The notes beneath the pieces were generated by a model. It searched no databases, had not been told where the DNA came from, and saw only the letters and a list, made by a program, of their open reading frames with translations. 64,000 nt of DNA from assembly GCF_937863485.1 (NCBI RefSeq), contig NZ_CALMFY010000057.1, positions 76,777 to 140,776 of the forward strand. The letters run 5' to 3'. The DNA comes from an uncultured Nostoc sp. (GTDB lineage: Bacteria > Cyanobacteriota > Cyanobacteriia > Cyanobacteriales > Nostocaceae). A program made the translations under genes and the position numbers. Positions within the stretch are counted from its first letter, which is position 1, and each line of letters begins with the position of its first letter. This document shows, one piece after another, positions 37,331-46,028 of the stretch.

Positions 37331-38917
37331 ATGACTCAATATGACTATATTGTGATTGGTGCTGGTTCGGCAGGCTGCGTTGTCGCCAACCGGATGACAC
37401 AAGATAGTGAAACAACTGTGTTATTACTCGAAGCTGGCAATCCAGATACTAAACCTGAGATTCAAATCCCGTTAGAATCCCCCAACCTACCTCGCTCGGA
37501 ACTGGACTGGAAATATTTCTCCGAACCAGAACCGTACCTGAATAACCGCAAAATCTTTTGTCCCCGTGGCAAAGTCTTGGGTGGCAGCAGTTCGATTAAT
37601 TCCATGATTTATATCCGGGGCAATGATCACGATTATGACCACTGGCAGTCATTGGGGAATCCTGGTTGGAGTTACCAAGATGTATTGCCCTATTTCAAGA
37701 AATCTGAGAACCAGCAACGCGGTGCCGACGCATACCACGGGGTTGATGGTGAGTTGAGCGTCACCGATATTCAACCCCCTACTGTAGCATCGCAACGATT
37801 TGTAGAAGCAGCCGTGGCAATCGGATATAAGCACAATCCTGACTTCAATGGAATACAGCAATCAGGTGCGGGAATTTATCAGTTAACGGTCAAGGATGGT
37901 AAACGTCACAGTGCTGCTGCTGCATTCTTGCTGCCAATTCTCCAGCGTCCTAATTTAACAATAACAACAGGAGCGTTAGTGACTCGGTTATTGTTTGAGG
38001 GAACCCGCACCATTGGGGTGGAATATATGCACGAGGGAAGGCTGCACCAAGCCAGGGTTAACAAAGAAGTGATTTTAAGTGCTGGTGCATTCGATTCGCC
38101 CAAGCTGCTGATGCTTTCCGGCATTGGTGATGCAGAACAACTGCAAAAATTGGGGATTCCTGTCGTCGTTGATTTGCCAGGTGTCGGTCAAAACCTCCAA
38201 GACCACTCTCTGGTTCCTGTGGCACACCAGATAATTACCAGTCCTGTGGCACAGGAGGTAATTGCTGGGTTAGACCCGGCAATTAGCAGTAATGGTAACG
38301 CTGAAGCCGGATTATTTTTGCATACCGAAGGTAATCTGGATGCCACGCCAGATTTACAGTTTTTCTTCGGTCCCATTCTGTGGATATCTCCTGGCAAAAC
38401 CCTCTCTGGTTTGGGATTCACTGTTACAGTCAGTTTGACTCATCCCCAAAATATTGGCAGTGTCAGTTTGCTCTCGCCTGACCCCAAAGACCCACCGATT
38501 ATTCGGATCAACTTTCTGCAAAGTCAATCTGATGTGCAAAAGCTAGTTGAAGGGATTAAAATAATGCGTAAATTATTTAATACAAGTGCCTTTGATCAGT
38601 TTCGAGGTGAGGAAATCAGTCCCGGTGCTGAGGTGATTAGCGATGAAGCACTCGAAGCTTACATCCGGGAATTTTGCGTTACGGGGTATCATCCTGTCGG
38701 CACCTGCAAAATGGGAACTGACCCAATGGCGGTTGTCGATCCCGAACTCCGGGTACGCGGTGTTACGGGGTTGCGGGTTGTTGATGCATCGATCATGCCA
38801 ACTCTGGTCGGGGGCAATACGAATGCGCCCACGATTATGATCAGCGAGAAAGGAGCCGATTTAATTAAAGCCGCAGGTGGCGTTTCATCGCAAGTAGCTT
38901 CCGCAATGGCAAACTAA
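37331..38917 (+). CDS. GMC family oxidoreductase (choline dehydrogenase-like)
   Basis: A 528-residue flavoenzyme. FAD-binding GAGSAGCVVANRM at the N-terminus, the GMC signatures RGKVLGGSSSINSM and SAGAFDSPKLLMLSGIG, and the catalytic C-terminal His/Asn pair (GYHPVGTCKMG and GNTNAPTIMI). It oxidises a primary alcohol, perhaps choline or an aromatic or aliphatic alcohol, to the aldehyde. No betaine-aldehyde dehydrogenase is adjacent, so choline cannot be assumed. The ATG at 37331 starts the FAD strand; the in-frame upstream start at 37280 is less likely. Confidence 0.92.
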   Translation: MTQYDYIVIGAGSAGCVVANRMTQDSETTVLLLEAGNPDTKPEIQIPLESPNLPRSELDWKYFSEPEPYLNNRKIFCPRGKVLGGSSSINSMIYIRGNDHDYDHWQSLGNPGWSYQDVLPYFKKSENQQRGADAYHGVDGELSVTDIQPPTVASQRFVEAAVAIGYKHNPDFNGIQQSGAGIYQLTVKDGKRHSAAAAFLLPILQRPNLTITTGALVTRLLFEGTRTIGVEYMHEGRLHQARVNKEVILSAGAFDSPKLLMLSGIGDAEQLQKLGIPVVVDLPGVGQNLQDHSLVPVAHQIITSPVAQEVIAGLDPAISSNGNAEAGLFLHTEGNLDATPDLQFFFGPILWISPGKTLSGLGFTVTVSLTHPQNIGSVSLLSPDPKDPPIIRINFLQSQSDVQKLVEGIKIMRKLFNTSAFDQFRGEEISPGAEVISDEALEAYIREFCVTGYHPVGTCKMGTDPMAVVDPELRVRGVTGLRVVDASIMPTLVGGNTNAPTIMISEKGADLIKAAGGVSSQVASAMAN

Positions 38918-38951
38918 CTCGCTGGCGCGATCGCCTGGAGATAAGATGAGA

Positions 38952-39203
38952 CTGTATTAACTACAGCTTCAACATTCATAACCACAACTGAAGCTGTATT
39001 AACTACAGCTTCAGCATTTATAACCACAGCTTAAGCTGTATTAACTCCCGCTTCAAGTTTACTTATAACATCATGAGTATTTATAAGTAATGCTTAATCC
39101 GTATTAACTACCGCTTCAAGTTTACTTATAACATTATGAGCATTTGTAACCACAGCTTAAGTTGTATGAACTACCGTTTCAAGTTTACTTATAAAAAGTT
39201 GAG
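38952..39203. repeat. higher-order tandem repeat array with 42- and 63-bp units
   Basis: Two 42-base units (38952-38993, 38994-39035), two 63-base units (39036-39098, 39099-39161) and a partial fifth. Each begins with a CTGTATTAACTACAGCTTCA-like phrase; the 63-base units carry an extra 21-base CAAGTTTACTTATAACAT-like block. All lengths are multiples of 21. AAGCTGTA and TACAGCTT inside the phrase can pair. Stops occur in frame, so it is not coding. Confidence 0.82.
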
Positions 39204-39371
39204 TGTTCCGAATGTATTGTCTTAAAAGTGGTAAGCCGATACAGCGAAGTAGGGGGTATATGCTCGTGCGATCGCTCTCAAGTAAAATAGCGAGTTTTCT
39301 ATTTTTTCTTAAACTTGCATAAAGCTTATAACAATCTCTGATAAGTCAGAAATTAATATTAGGGGTTTTAG

Positions 39372-40025
39372 GTGATAAAAATTAATATGCGATCGCATAG
39401 TATATTTCTTGGTTCGGTAGTTTTCTGTTTACTCAGTATCGGTGTGAATACAACAAAAGCAAACGCCCAGACGATTTATCCATTTGACGTAGTATATGAC
39501 ACGGAAGTTACTCTCACACCTATCCCATCGACCGACGTATCTAAAGCATTTGTCTCAGGTTTCAATTCTGATGCTCCGTACGGTCTGAGTAATTTTTCTA
39601 GCATAAACAACTACAGCCGAATTGACCCCAATACTGGTAATCTCGTATTTGTTCAAGACGCAACAAAATTTGGTTTACAAGGCTTGCCAATCGGCAGAGA
39701 TGAGTTTTTCGGCAGTGGCGATGACAAATTATTTGGCAGGAGTAGCGCTACTGCTGCATTTGACTTTATTAACCGTAAATTAGTCGGTTCTGGTACTATA
39801 ACTATCACTGGTGGTGCAGGTAGGTTCAGTGGTGCTACAGGGATATTTAACTTTAGTGAAATTGAGTCACTCAATGTTGATCCAACTGCTCTGTTAAGAG
39901 GTCAAGCTTTTTTGAGTGGTTCTTTCCAGACACCACAGCAAATTCCAGAACCAAGAACGGGAGCAACACTATTCGGTATATGTGTAATTGGGATTAGTTC
40001 GATATTGCGTCGGCGTTACCTTTGA
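39372..40025 (+). CDS. PEP-CTERM sorting-domain protein
   Basis: A 217-residue secreted protein. A signal peptide ends near ANAQ (residue 33), a beta-rich body follows, and the C-terminus has the PEP-CTERM tripartite signal: IPEP, a hydrophobic helix (ATLFGICVIGISSIL) and RRRYL. Such proteins are processed by an exosortase and go to the outer surface or extracellular polysaccharide; the exosortase must be elsewhere. The start is the GTG at 39372 or the ATG at 39387. Body not recognised. Confidence 0.82.
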   Translation: MIKINMRSHSIFLGSVVFCLLSIGVNTTKANAQTIYPFDVVYDTEVTLTPIPSTDVSKAFVSGFNSDAPYGLSNFSSINNYSRIDPNTGNLVFVQDATKFGLQGLPIGRDEFFGSGDDKLFGRSSATAAFDFINRKLVGSGTITITGGAGRFSGATGIFNFSEIESLNVDPTALLRGQAFLSGSFQTPQQIPEPRTGATLFGICVIGISSILRRRYL

Positions 40026-40229
40026 GCTACTAGACAGTAGTGCGTAAGTTCTAGTTATGTAAGAGTAATCCAAGTAAAAAAATGCCCAATTGTCATTGCA
40101 AGAGCGAAGCGGAATGATATCGTGTTCGGTGAAAGACTTATCATTAAGACCGCAGTTCTTGCTGGGGGCAGGGAGCAGAGAGAAAGAGGGTTTTCCGGTT
40201 TCTGCATAGATTACAGGAATTATAACTAA
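40026..40229. other. spacer before the MITE
   Basis: No gene or clear signal; noncoding. Confidence 0.35.
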
Positions 40230-40397
40230 TAGACCTCTTGCAAAAATAAATTATGGTACAATAATGGGTTATCAAAATTTGCTTTCTATCTCTATCAAAC
40301 ATCCCAATGAGGTAACAAAAGTTCTCTCTATAGATTCTGATATGGATTTTTTATAAAACCCCTAATCATACCATAAAACTTTTTTGCAAGAGGTCTA
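40230..40397. mobile_element. MITE with TA target duplication
   Basis: GACCTCTTGCAAAAA begins at 40232 and its reverse complement ends at 40395; similarity of the ends goes on with an ATGGTA block about 23 bases in on both sides. The 164-base body holds no gene and is flanked on each side by TA (40230-40231 and 40396-40397), the target duplication of IS630/Tc1-mariner elements. It is therefore a non-autonomous miniature element likely moved by an IS630-type transposase. Confidence 0.8.
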
Positions 40398-40659
40398 ATT
40401 AACCGGACATGATATGAAGCAATCTCTTCGTCTTACCGTGCTTGACAATAAGCGCTTGTGTTAAAGAGCTATTACCAGGGTCTGCAATTAGACAAGCAAT
40501 ATTTGAGCTAAAAATAACGAACTACGAGTCACCAAACGCCGCCCCAAAGCTTACCCTTTTATGACCAAACCCAGGCACGCATTACGCTCTTCAATTGCAG
40601 ACTGTTTAAACCACAGATTTTTTAGCTTTTCAAGCGTGCCATTCACCTGGGACACCTTG

Positions 40660-41127
40660 CTACGGCACTGATACTTCGCTGCCGTCTGGGTTGCTCTGGA
40701 ATGTCCAGGTACCACCCGATCGGAAGGTCGAACCTGTGCCAAAGGTGTCCTCCATGTATTGCATGTAGGTGACCAAGCCGTTCTTGACCTTCGCAAAGAA
40801 GACAAAGGGAGAGGTAAACTTTTTATCGAGTTTCACCGAGTGGGTGGTGAAGGTGCCGAAGAGCGCTACGTTCTCGCCTTCGCCAAAGGCATCTTGAACC
40901 TCTAAGTCTTCAATCATCCAAAAGGTGTTGAGCTCCTGGAAAACTTTGAGGACACTGGCCGGACCATCTTTATGCGTGCCTGCCCAAGGCATAAGCTTTT
41001 TTAGGTCGGGATTATCATAGGTGAGTGATACGTAGATGGCACCGGGGGAGACAAGCCGATTGACGACCTCAGGCTTGGTGGCACCTTTGAGGAGTTCCTG
41101 CACGATTTTAACGTTGGTGTTTGACAT
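40660..41127 (-). CDS. SnoaL/NTF2-like protein
   Basis: A 155-residue single-domain protein of the NTF2-like cone fold: starts MSNTNVKIVQELLKGATKP, with VNRLVSPGAIYVSLTYDNP, DAFGEGENVALFGTFTTHS and FFAKVKNGLVTYMQYMEDT as the typical strands. Such proteins are small hydrolases, isomerases or binding subunits, often in polyketide or aromatic metabolism. The first 21 codons and upstream DNA are duplicated at 42822-43046, where they have become attached to a hydrolase gene. Confidence 0.82.
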   Translation of the reverse strand: MSNTNVKIVQELLKGATKPEVVNRLVSPGAIYVSLTYDNPDLKKLMPWAGTHKDGPASVLKVFQELNTFWMIEDLEVQDAFGEGENVALFGTFTTHSVKLDKKFTSPFVFFAKVKNGLVTYMQYMEDTFGTGSTFRSGGTWTFQSNPDGSEVSVP

Positions 41128-41292
41128 GGGTGTGTTTGTTTTCAGTTACAGTTGGTTTCCAGTAGTGAGAGTTCTGCGGCGGGTTAGTGCCTTCTGAGTA
41201 CATCAAGGTGTCGATGTTCTCTACTGCCGTCAGATCGTTCATGTAAGTAGTAACGTCTGAGGAGACGAGCCGATTTCAAGCTCGACTATTGA
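41071..41292. repeat. ~220-bp duplication, copy 1
   Basis: From AGGCTTGGTGGCACC to GCTCGACTATTGAGC. Includes the first codons of the SnoaL-like gene, its upstream spacer and a short antisense tail. About nine bases in ten match copy 2 at 42822-43046. Confidence 0.82.
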
Positions 41293-41604
41293 GCATGGTG
41301 CCGCATCTAGCGCGTCTACCAGGTTACGAAGCATCGCACCGTTGACATCGCAGTTCTCTTGCTCGGTAGCTTGGCGGGGCCACGTACAGAAAAAAACATG
41401 CGTTATACCGATTTTTGCCAGCGCTTCCTTCAGTTTGTCGCGCTCGAGCAGGTTGACCAAAACAGGAAGGATTCTTTGCTCCATCGATAGGCTACGGGCT
41501 AACCCGTATACCGTCCAATCGCTCGTCCTGGCCAGGTGGTTGGCAAGGTTTTTGCCGACAATGCCTGTCGAACCTACAACAAGCGCAATCTGTCTAGTAC
41601 TCAT
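41239..41604 (-). pseudogene. PRISE-like SDR reductase, truncated
   Basis: From the ATG at 41604 (MSTRQIALVVGSTGIVGKNL) this is an atypical SDR of the progesterone-5-beta-reductase/iridoid-synthase-like (PRISE) group: the GSTGIVG nucleotide motif, THVFFCTWPRQATEQENCDV and NGAMLRNLVDALDAAP are family blocks. At about 41298 the sequence switches to the duplicated segment and ends in an unrelated 18-residue tail. Normal members have about 350 residues, so the active-site half is missing. Confidence 0.72.
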
Positions 41605-41705
41605 CTGGATTGCCCTTAATCTATAACTGCTAGGTCTAAAGCGAATTGCTTCATAGGTGACAAAGATATCCCAATAGAGCATTATCTTCTCAACGTCACG
41701 ATAGT

Positions 41706-42878
41706 TTAGAGGAGGCGATCTCTTGCGATCCGTCCCGCCGCGTCCGTTCCCGTACTGAAGAACTTGACCAACTGCTGAGTCACGAACTCGGGTTGCTCCA
41801 TGACGATGAAGTGGCCGCTCCGCTCAACCTTCACGAGCGTGAAGTCGGTGGCATGCTTCCGCACGATCTGGAGCCAGTTATAACCGGTGAACTCGGCGCC
41901 CAATCCCAGCACAGGCATCGTCAGCTTTGAATAGGACTTCTGGTCGTTGATGTCCCTCGGCCAGGCCTGATACCAAGCGTGGCCTGCTCGGATGTGGTTC
42001 GGGTTGGAGTAGGCGTCCCCGTAGACCGCGAGATCAATCGGTTCGATCTTGGAATTGTCCGCGAGCATGTAGTTGAACAGCCAGGCGATGTATTCGCGCA
42101 TGCCATCATCGGCGAGCAGCTTCTCATCGAGTCCTCGGACCTGGTGGAATGCGAACCACCACGGATATGGCGGGTGCTCGGCGTCGATCTTGTCGCCGAA
42201 CTGCCCCTCTTGCGGAAGCATGCTGAAGTCGTACCAACTCTCATCGGGATGGGGCACGTCAAGCAGCGCGAGCTTCGTCGTCGCTTCGGGGTGGTTCGCA
42301 GCGAAGCTGAACGCGACCATCGCTCCGATGTCGTGGCCGACCATGTTGACTTTCTGGAACCCCAGTCGGCGGGTCAGATGGAAGACGTCCTCGGCTATCG
42401 TCTTCTTGTCATACCCGCCCGCAGGGGCCTCCGAGCTGCCCATGCCGCGGATGTCAACGACCACCACTCTGAAAGTGCCCACTAGGGCAGGCATGATCTT
42501 GCGGTAGGCCCACCAGGTCTCCGGGTGGCCTGGGATCAGCACGAGCGGAGCGCCGCTACCACCGATGACGTAGTGCAGCCTGACGCCGTTTACGTCCGCG
42601 AACCGGCTCTCGAAGCCGGGGACGCGCTTCACCAGCGCGGCATCCGACGTGTCGAAGCGGCCCTGAGCGATCGGTCGGAGCGGCACCGCGACTTGCTGCG
42701 CGTTGGCGACGGGGATCAGGAGCAAGATCGCAGTCGCCAACGCGAGGGAGGCCTTCAGCACGGATCGAAGCAGCTTCGACGTGCCATGCGATCCAAATCG
42801 TCCCGTGTCACTCATTTCATTAGGCTTAGTGGCACCTTTGAGGAGTTCCTGCACGATTTCAACGTTGGTGTTTGACAT
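41706..42878 (-). CDS. alpha/beta hydrolase with chimeric N-terminus
   Basis: A 390-residue alpha/beta-hydrolase. Core motifs: LIPGHPETWW (oxyanion loop), GHDIGA nucleophile (Asp, as in epoxide hydrolases/dehalogenases) and a C-terminal RSGHFIVMEQP His. Residues 1-21 (MSNTNVEIVQELLKGATKPN) are copied from the SnoaL gene at 41127. The native start is probably the internal ATG at 42815 (MSDTGRFG), which begins a signal-peptide region (LLRSVLKASLALA...VANAQQ); the fused extension would bury it. The gene is clearly richer in G+C than its neighbours and long frames are open on its other strand, both signs of transfer from a high-G+C bacterium. Confidence 0.87.
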   Translation of the reverse strand: MSNTNVEIVQELLKGATKPNEMSDTGRFGSHGTSKLLRSVLKASLALATAILLLIPVANAQQVAVPLRPIAQGRFDTSDAALVKRVPGFESRFADVNGVRLHYVIGGSGAPLVLIPGHPETWWAYRKIMPALVGTFRVVVVDIRGMGSSEAPAGGYDKKTIAEDVFHLTRRLGFQKVNMVGHDIGAMVAFSFAANHPEATTKLALLDVPHPDESWYDFSMLPQEGQFGDKIDAEHPPYPWWFAFHQVRGLDEKLLADDGMREYIAWLFNYMLADNSKIEPIDLAVYGDAYSNPNHIRAGHAWYQAWPRDINDQKSYSKLTMPVLGLGAEFTGYNWLQIVRKHATDFTLVKVERSGHFIVMEQPEFVTQQLVKFFSTGTDAAGRIARDRLL

Positions 42879-43046
42879 AGGTGCATTCTTTTTTGGTTAC
42901 AGTTGGTTTGTAGTAGTGAGAATTCTGTGGCGGGTCAGTGCCCACTGGGTAGATCAAGGTGTCGATGTTCTCTATCGCCGTCAGATTGTTCATATAAGTA
43001 GTAACGTCCAAGCAGACGAGCCGATTTCAAGCTCGATTAGTGAGCA
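42822..43046. repeat. ~220-bp duplication, copy 2
   Basis: Diverged copy of 41071-41292; both end at CCGATTTCAAGCTCGA...GAGCA. It supplies the upstream region and first 21 codons of the chimeric hydrolase gene and abuts the truncated heme-binding-like gene at 43037. Confidence 0.82.
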
Positions 43047-43186
43047 GGAACGCCAGTACCGAAGAGGTGATTCCGGACGCCGATATCTTCCGCCTTTTTT
43101 CGCGCCGCCATCAAAATTAGATGCGCTTCTTCCAGCGTGATCCCGTTCGCCGTCGGAACGGGTTTGTCTTTTCCAAGTGATGTCAT
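43037..43186 (-). pseudogene. N-terminal fragment of a GlcG/HbpS-like protein
   Basis: A 49-codon frame starting MTSLGKDKPVPTANGITLEE and AHLILMAARKKAEDIGV, the N-terminal helix of GlcG/HbpS heme-binding-type proteins (normally about 140-170 residues). After that the sequence changes to RNHLFGTGVPAH and stops inside the duplicated segment. It sits eight bases after the next hydrolase gene on the same strand. Truncation by the same rearrangement is inferred. Confidence 0.6.
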
Positions 43187-43193
43187 TTGTCTT

Positions 43194-44168
43194 TTATTCA
43201 CTTTTAATGAATTCAGCCAGTTGAGCGACCACCTCGGCGCTGCATTCTTCCATTAGCCAATGACCGCATTCCGGCAAGATCACAGCCTTGAACTTCTTTT
43301 CATCTTGCACAAAACGTGCAGCCATTTGCTTCGGCAATACGTCGTTTACACCCTTAGCACCGCTGATCGACATGGATGGAATTCTAATCAGCTTGTTATT
43401 GGACAGCAGAGCTTCGTTCTGTCTGATGGATTCAGAATGAGATGTGTAGTAGCCACTAAAGGCAGCGTGCAAGTTCTCGATCCTCGAATAAGGCTCGATC
43501 AGTTCGTCGAGCAACGCGTCAATGAAAATCTCCTTTTTACCTGCGTAGCTTTGTATAAAGTAAGACATAAACAATTTTGGGTCATTCGCTATCAGTTTTT
43601 CGGCGATATCACCGAAGCTGAAAAATCCAAAATGCCACCCCAGGCCTGGACCCTTCGGGGTGTAGCCTGGATACGTCCACATCGCCTTGTCCGGAATCGG
43701 TGAATCCATAAATACGACCTTTTTTATGTAATCCTGGTTGTTGGCGACCATTGGATAAGAGGCCGTATTAGCCAGATCATGAGAGATGTATATGATTGGC
43801 TCTTTCGTCAATTTCTTGATCGCTGTAAATAGATAACCGGAAAGAGCCTCTGCGCTATAACCAGTCTTGGAGGCTTCAGATTGCCCAAGACCGGGCAGAT
43901 CGATGGCAATGACCTGGTGCGCGCTAGCAAATGCTTTCAGGGCGGGTTCCCACATTTTCCAGGTCGAACCAAAACCGTGGACAAACACGATGGGACTGCC
44001 CGATCCGGCGCTGACGTAGTGCAGCTTGATGCCGTTGCTCTCCACGTAGTCACTCTTAAACCCGACTGGATAGGCATATTGTCCGCGACGCTGCTCTTTT
44101 ACCCTGGCGAGGGCCAGATTCGACACGGCAGCTGGTGTATCTATCGATGGTTTATTAATTCCGTTCAT
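43194..44168 (-). CDS. alpha/beta hydrolase
   Basis: A 324-residue alpha/beta-fold hydrolase. FVHGFGSTWKMW gives the oxyanion loop, ISHDLANTAS the nucleophile elbow with Asp in place of Ser (epoxide-hydrolase/dehalogenase type), and LPECGHWLMEE the catalytic His. A cap domain lies at about residues 165-240. The first 25 residues are unlike a signal peptide. It is 22 bases from the aldehyde dehydrogenase gene upstream and probably in its operon. Base composition is more ordinary than the hydrolase at 41706. Confidence 0.87.
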   Translation of the reverse strand: MNGINKPSIDTPAAVSNLALARVKEQRRGQYAYPVGFKSDYVESNGIKLHYVSAGSGSPIVFVHGFGSTWKMWEPALKAFASAHQVIAIDLPGLGQSEASKTGYSAEALSGYLFTAIKKLTKEPIIYISHDLANTASYPMVANNQDYIKKVVFMDSPIPDKAMWTYPGYTPKGPGLGWHFGFFSFGDIAEKLIANDPKLFMSYFIQSYAGKKEIFIDALLDELIEPYSRIENLHAAFSGYYTSHSESIRQNEALLSNNKLIRIPSMSISGAKGVNDVLPKQMAARFVQDEKKFKAVILPECGHWLMEECSAEVVAQLAEFIKSE

Positions 44169-44190
44169 AAAGACTCGGGTTAAAGCTCAA

Positions 44191-45711
44191 CTATTGGACA
44201 GAAACGCCAACACCGGGGATCGTTCCTGAGTTGAAGGCGATATGTTTGTACTCCAGGAATTCATCGATCGCTGTCAGACCATTCAGCCTGCCGTTACCGC
44301 TGCGCTTGAATCCGCCTTCTTCAAACTCGTCCCAAATGATCGCCCAATCGTTGATCCAGATCGTGCCTGCATCTATCTCGCGGGCGACGCGCAATGGGCG
44401 GTCAACATCCCGAGTCCAAATGCTCGCAGCCAAGCCATACTCGCTATCGTTTGCCATCTGCACCGCTTCTGCTTCAGTCTCGAATATCTGCATCGTTAGG
44501 ACTGGACCGAAGACCTCTTCCTGAACGATCGTCATTTTTGGATCGGTCACTTCCAGCAGGGTCGGACGGTAAAATGCACCGCTGGCGAGTGGACCTTCAA
44601 CAATTGGCCCGCCGCGTACAAGCACCTTAGCGCCCGCTGCGATCGCGTCCTCCACCATCTTGTCAACACGAGCGACATTCGGCTTATCAATGAGAGGTCC
44701 CATATCACTGGACGGATCAGAGGCAGGTCCTGTCTTAACGTTCTCCAGTCGCTGGGTGATAAGCGTGCGAAACCGATCGGCAACAGCACGCTGTACCAAC
44801 AGACGAGAACCCGTCATGCAGAACTGACCTGCGAAGGTCGTGAGTGCCTTCTCAACCTTTGGTGCAGCCGCCTCCAGATCGGCATCCTCGAAGATAATCA
44901 TCGGCGTCTTGCCACCAAGTTCGGTCTGAAACAGCTTGAGCGTCGCTGCCCCTGTTGCAGAAATTGCTTTCCCTGTCTTCGTGCTTCCCGTAAAGCTGAT
45001 CACACGAACATCCTTTGACTCCATCAGAAAAGATGATCCGCCTCTGCCTCTGCTTTCACTAAAGACATTAATCACGCCCTTCGGTAAATCGGCAGCTTCA
45101 GCAAGGGTTTTACTAAACAGATAGTTGATCTGTGCTGTATTACCCGGCAATTTAATAACAGTTGTAACACCAGCAGCAAGAGCAGGTGCCAGAGAACGCA
45201 CAGTCAGGACAAGCGGCGAGTTAAACGGTGCGACGATTCCAGCAACTCCGATTGCAGATCGAGTCACAACCGAAAGGTGTCCGGGTTGGACTTCCATCGC
45301 CCGTCCATAATCCGTCAGCACAACCGATGCCCAGTATCGAAATTTGCTGGGAATCATATCGACTTCAAATGCTGCTTCGTCATGGACTTTGCCGTTTTCA
45401 AGCGAGAGAATCGCGATCAGTTCATCTCTTTGGGCTTCAAAGCGATCGCCAATTTGATTCAGCACTCGCGCACGAAGTGCCCGATTTTCCTTCCAGTCTA
45501 ATTCTTGGAACGCCCGCACCGCAGCATTAACCCCCTGAACTGCCTCGTCACGCCCACCATCTGCATAAGTTCCAATCACCTTGCCTGTAGCTGGATCAAT
45601 GCTATCAGTATGCTTTTTTGAATCAATCCACTCGCCATCAATCCAGTTCAGTGCGGGTGTTCCTAGTTCAATGTTTAGTGCTGAGGATTTCTTATCTGTC
45701 GTTACTGCCAT
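44191..45711 (-). CDS. NAD(P)-dependent aldehyde dehydrogenase
   Basis: A 506-residue aldehyde dehydrogenase. Oxyanion Asn in APFNSP (164), NAD motif FTGSTKTGKAI (240-250), general base Glu in ELGGKTP (265), catalytic Cys in GQFCMTG (298) and QEEVFGPVL. All catalytic residues are present. It oxidises an aldehyde to the acid; the cluster suggests it handles an aldehyde from a hydrolase or alcohol-oxidation step. It appears to be the first gene of a short operon with the hydrolase at 43194. Confidence 0.93.
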   Translation of the reverse strand: MAVTTDKKSSALNIELGTPALNWIDGEWIDSKKHTDSIDPATGKVIGTYADGGRDEAVQGVNAAVRAFQELDWKENRALRARVLNQIGDRFEAQRDELIAILSLENGKVHDEAAFEVDMIPSKFRYWASVVLTDYGRAMEVQPGHLSVVTRSAIGVAGIVAPFNSPLVLTVRSLAPALAAGVTTVIKLPGNTAQINYLFSKTLAEAADLPKGVINVFSESRGRGGSSFLMESKDVRVISFTGSTKTGKAISATGAATLKLFQTELGGKTPMIIFEDADLEAAAPKVEKALTTFAGQFCMTGSRLLVQRAVADRFRTLITQRLENVKTGPASDPSSDMGPLIDKPNVARVDKMVEDAIAAGAKVLVRGGPIVEGPLASGAFYRPTLLEVTDPKMTIVQEEVFGPVLTMQIFETEAEAVQMANDSEYGLAASIWTRDVDRPLRVAREIDAGTIWINDWAIIWDEFEEGGFKRSGNGRLNGLTAIDEFLEYKHIAFNSGTIPGVGVSVQ

Positions 45712-45751
45712 AATAGCCGCTCCTTACTTTTCTGCATAACTAAGTTTCTAT

Positions 45752-45913
45752 TCACAGTCGAAGCTCAACGTACTCTTTTTCGATTAGCGGGTAATCTTCA
45801 GCCTTGATTGGTTGTGTTGCAGAAATTTTCAAGTGATAAACAAACGGGTCTCGTTCGCATTTTTTAAGCAATAACTCCAAAGATTTCGTTAATGAACTCT
45901 GCCTGAGATACAC
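45752..45913 (-). pseudogene. small frame, likely 3' fragment of a lost gene
   Basis: A 53-codon frame with only a GTG (45913) as possible start and a TAA upstream in frame. The text KCERDPFVYHLKISATQP and EDYPLIEKEYVELRL is protein-like, with balanced amino acids, and ends cleanly in TGA. No ribosome site. It may be the C-terminal end of a gene deleted from this spacer; no family recognised. Confidence 0.35.
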
Positions 45914-46028
45914 TCTGCGTAGGGACGAAGCATTTGGTTAATAACCCATCGAAATAGAGATTCTTGCCCAAATGCTTCACCCTTGCAGGAAAAAAGTTCG
46001 ATGAACCAAAGTTTTACAAAAGCCTGCC

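Noticed and set aside
40551-40805. 84-codon minus-strand frame overlapping the SnoaL gene end
   Set aside because: Overlaps a well-supported gene in another frame; the last ~30 codons look protein-like but have no start of their own.
41979-42485. 168-codon frame on the strand opposite the chimeric hydrolase
   Set aside because: Antisense shadow of a high-G+C gene; the hydrolase on the other strand has full catalytic motifs.
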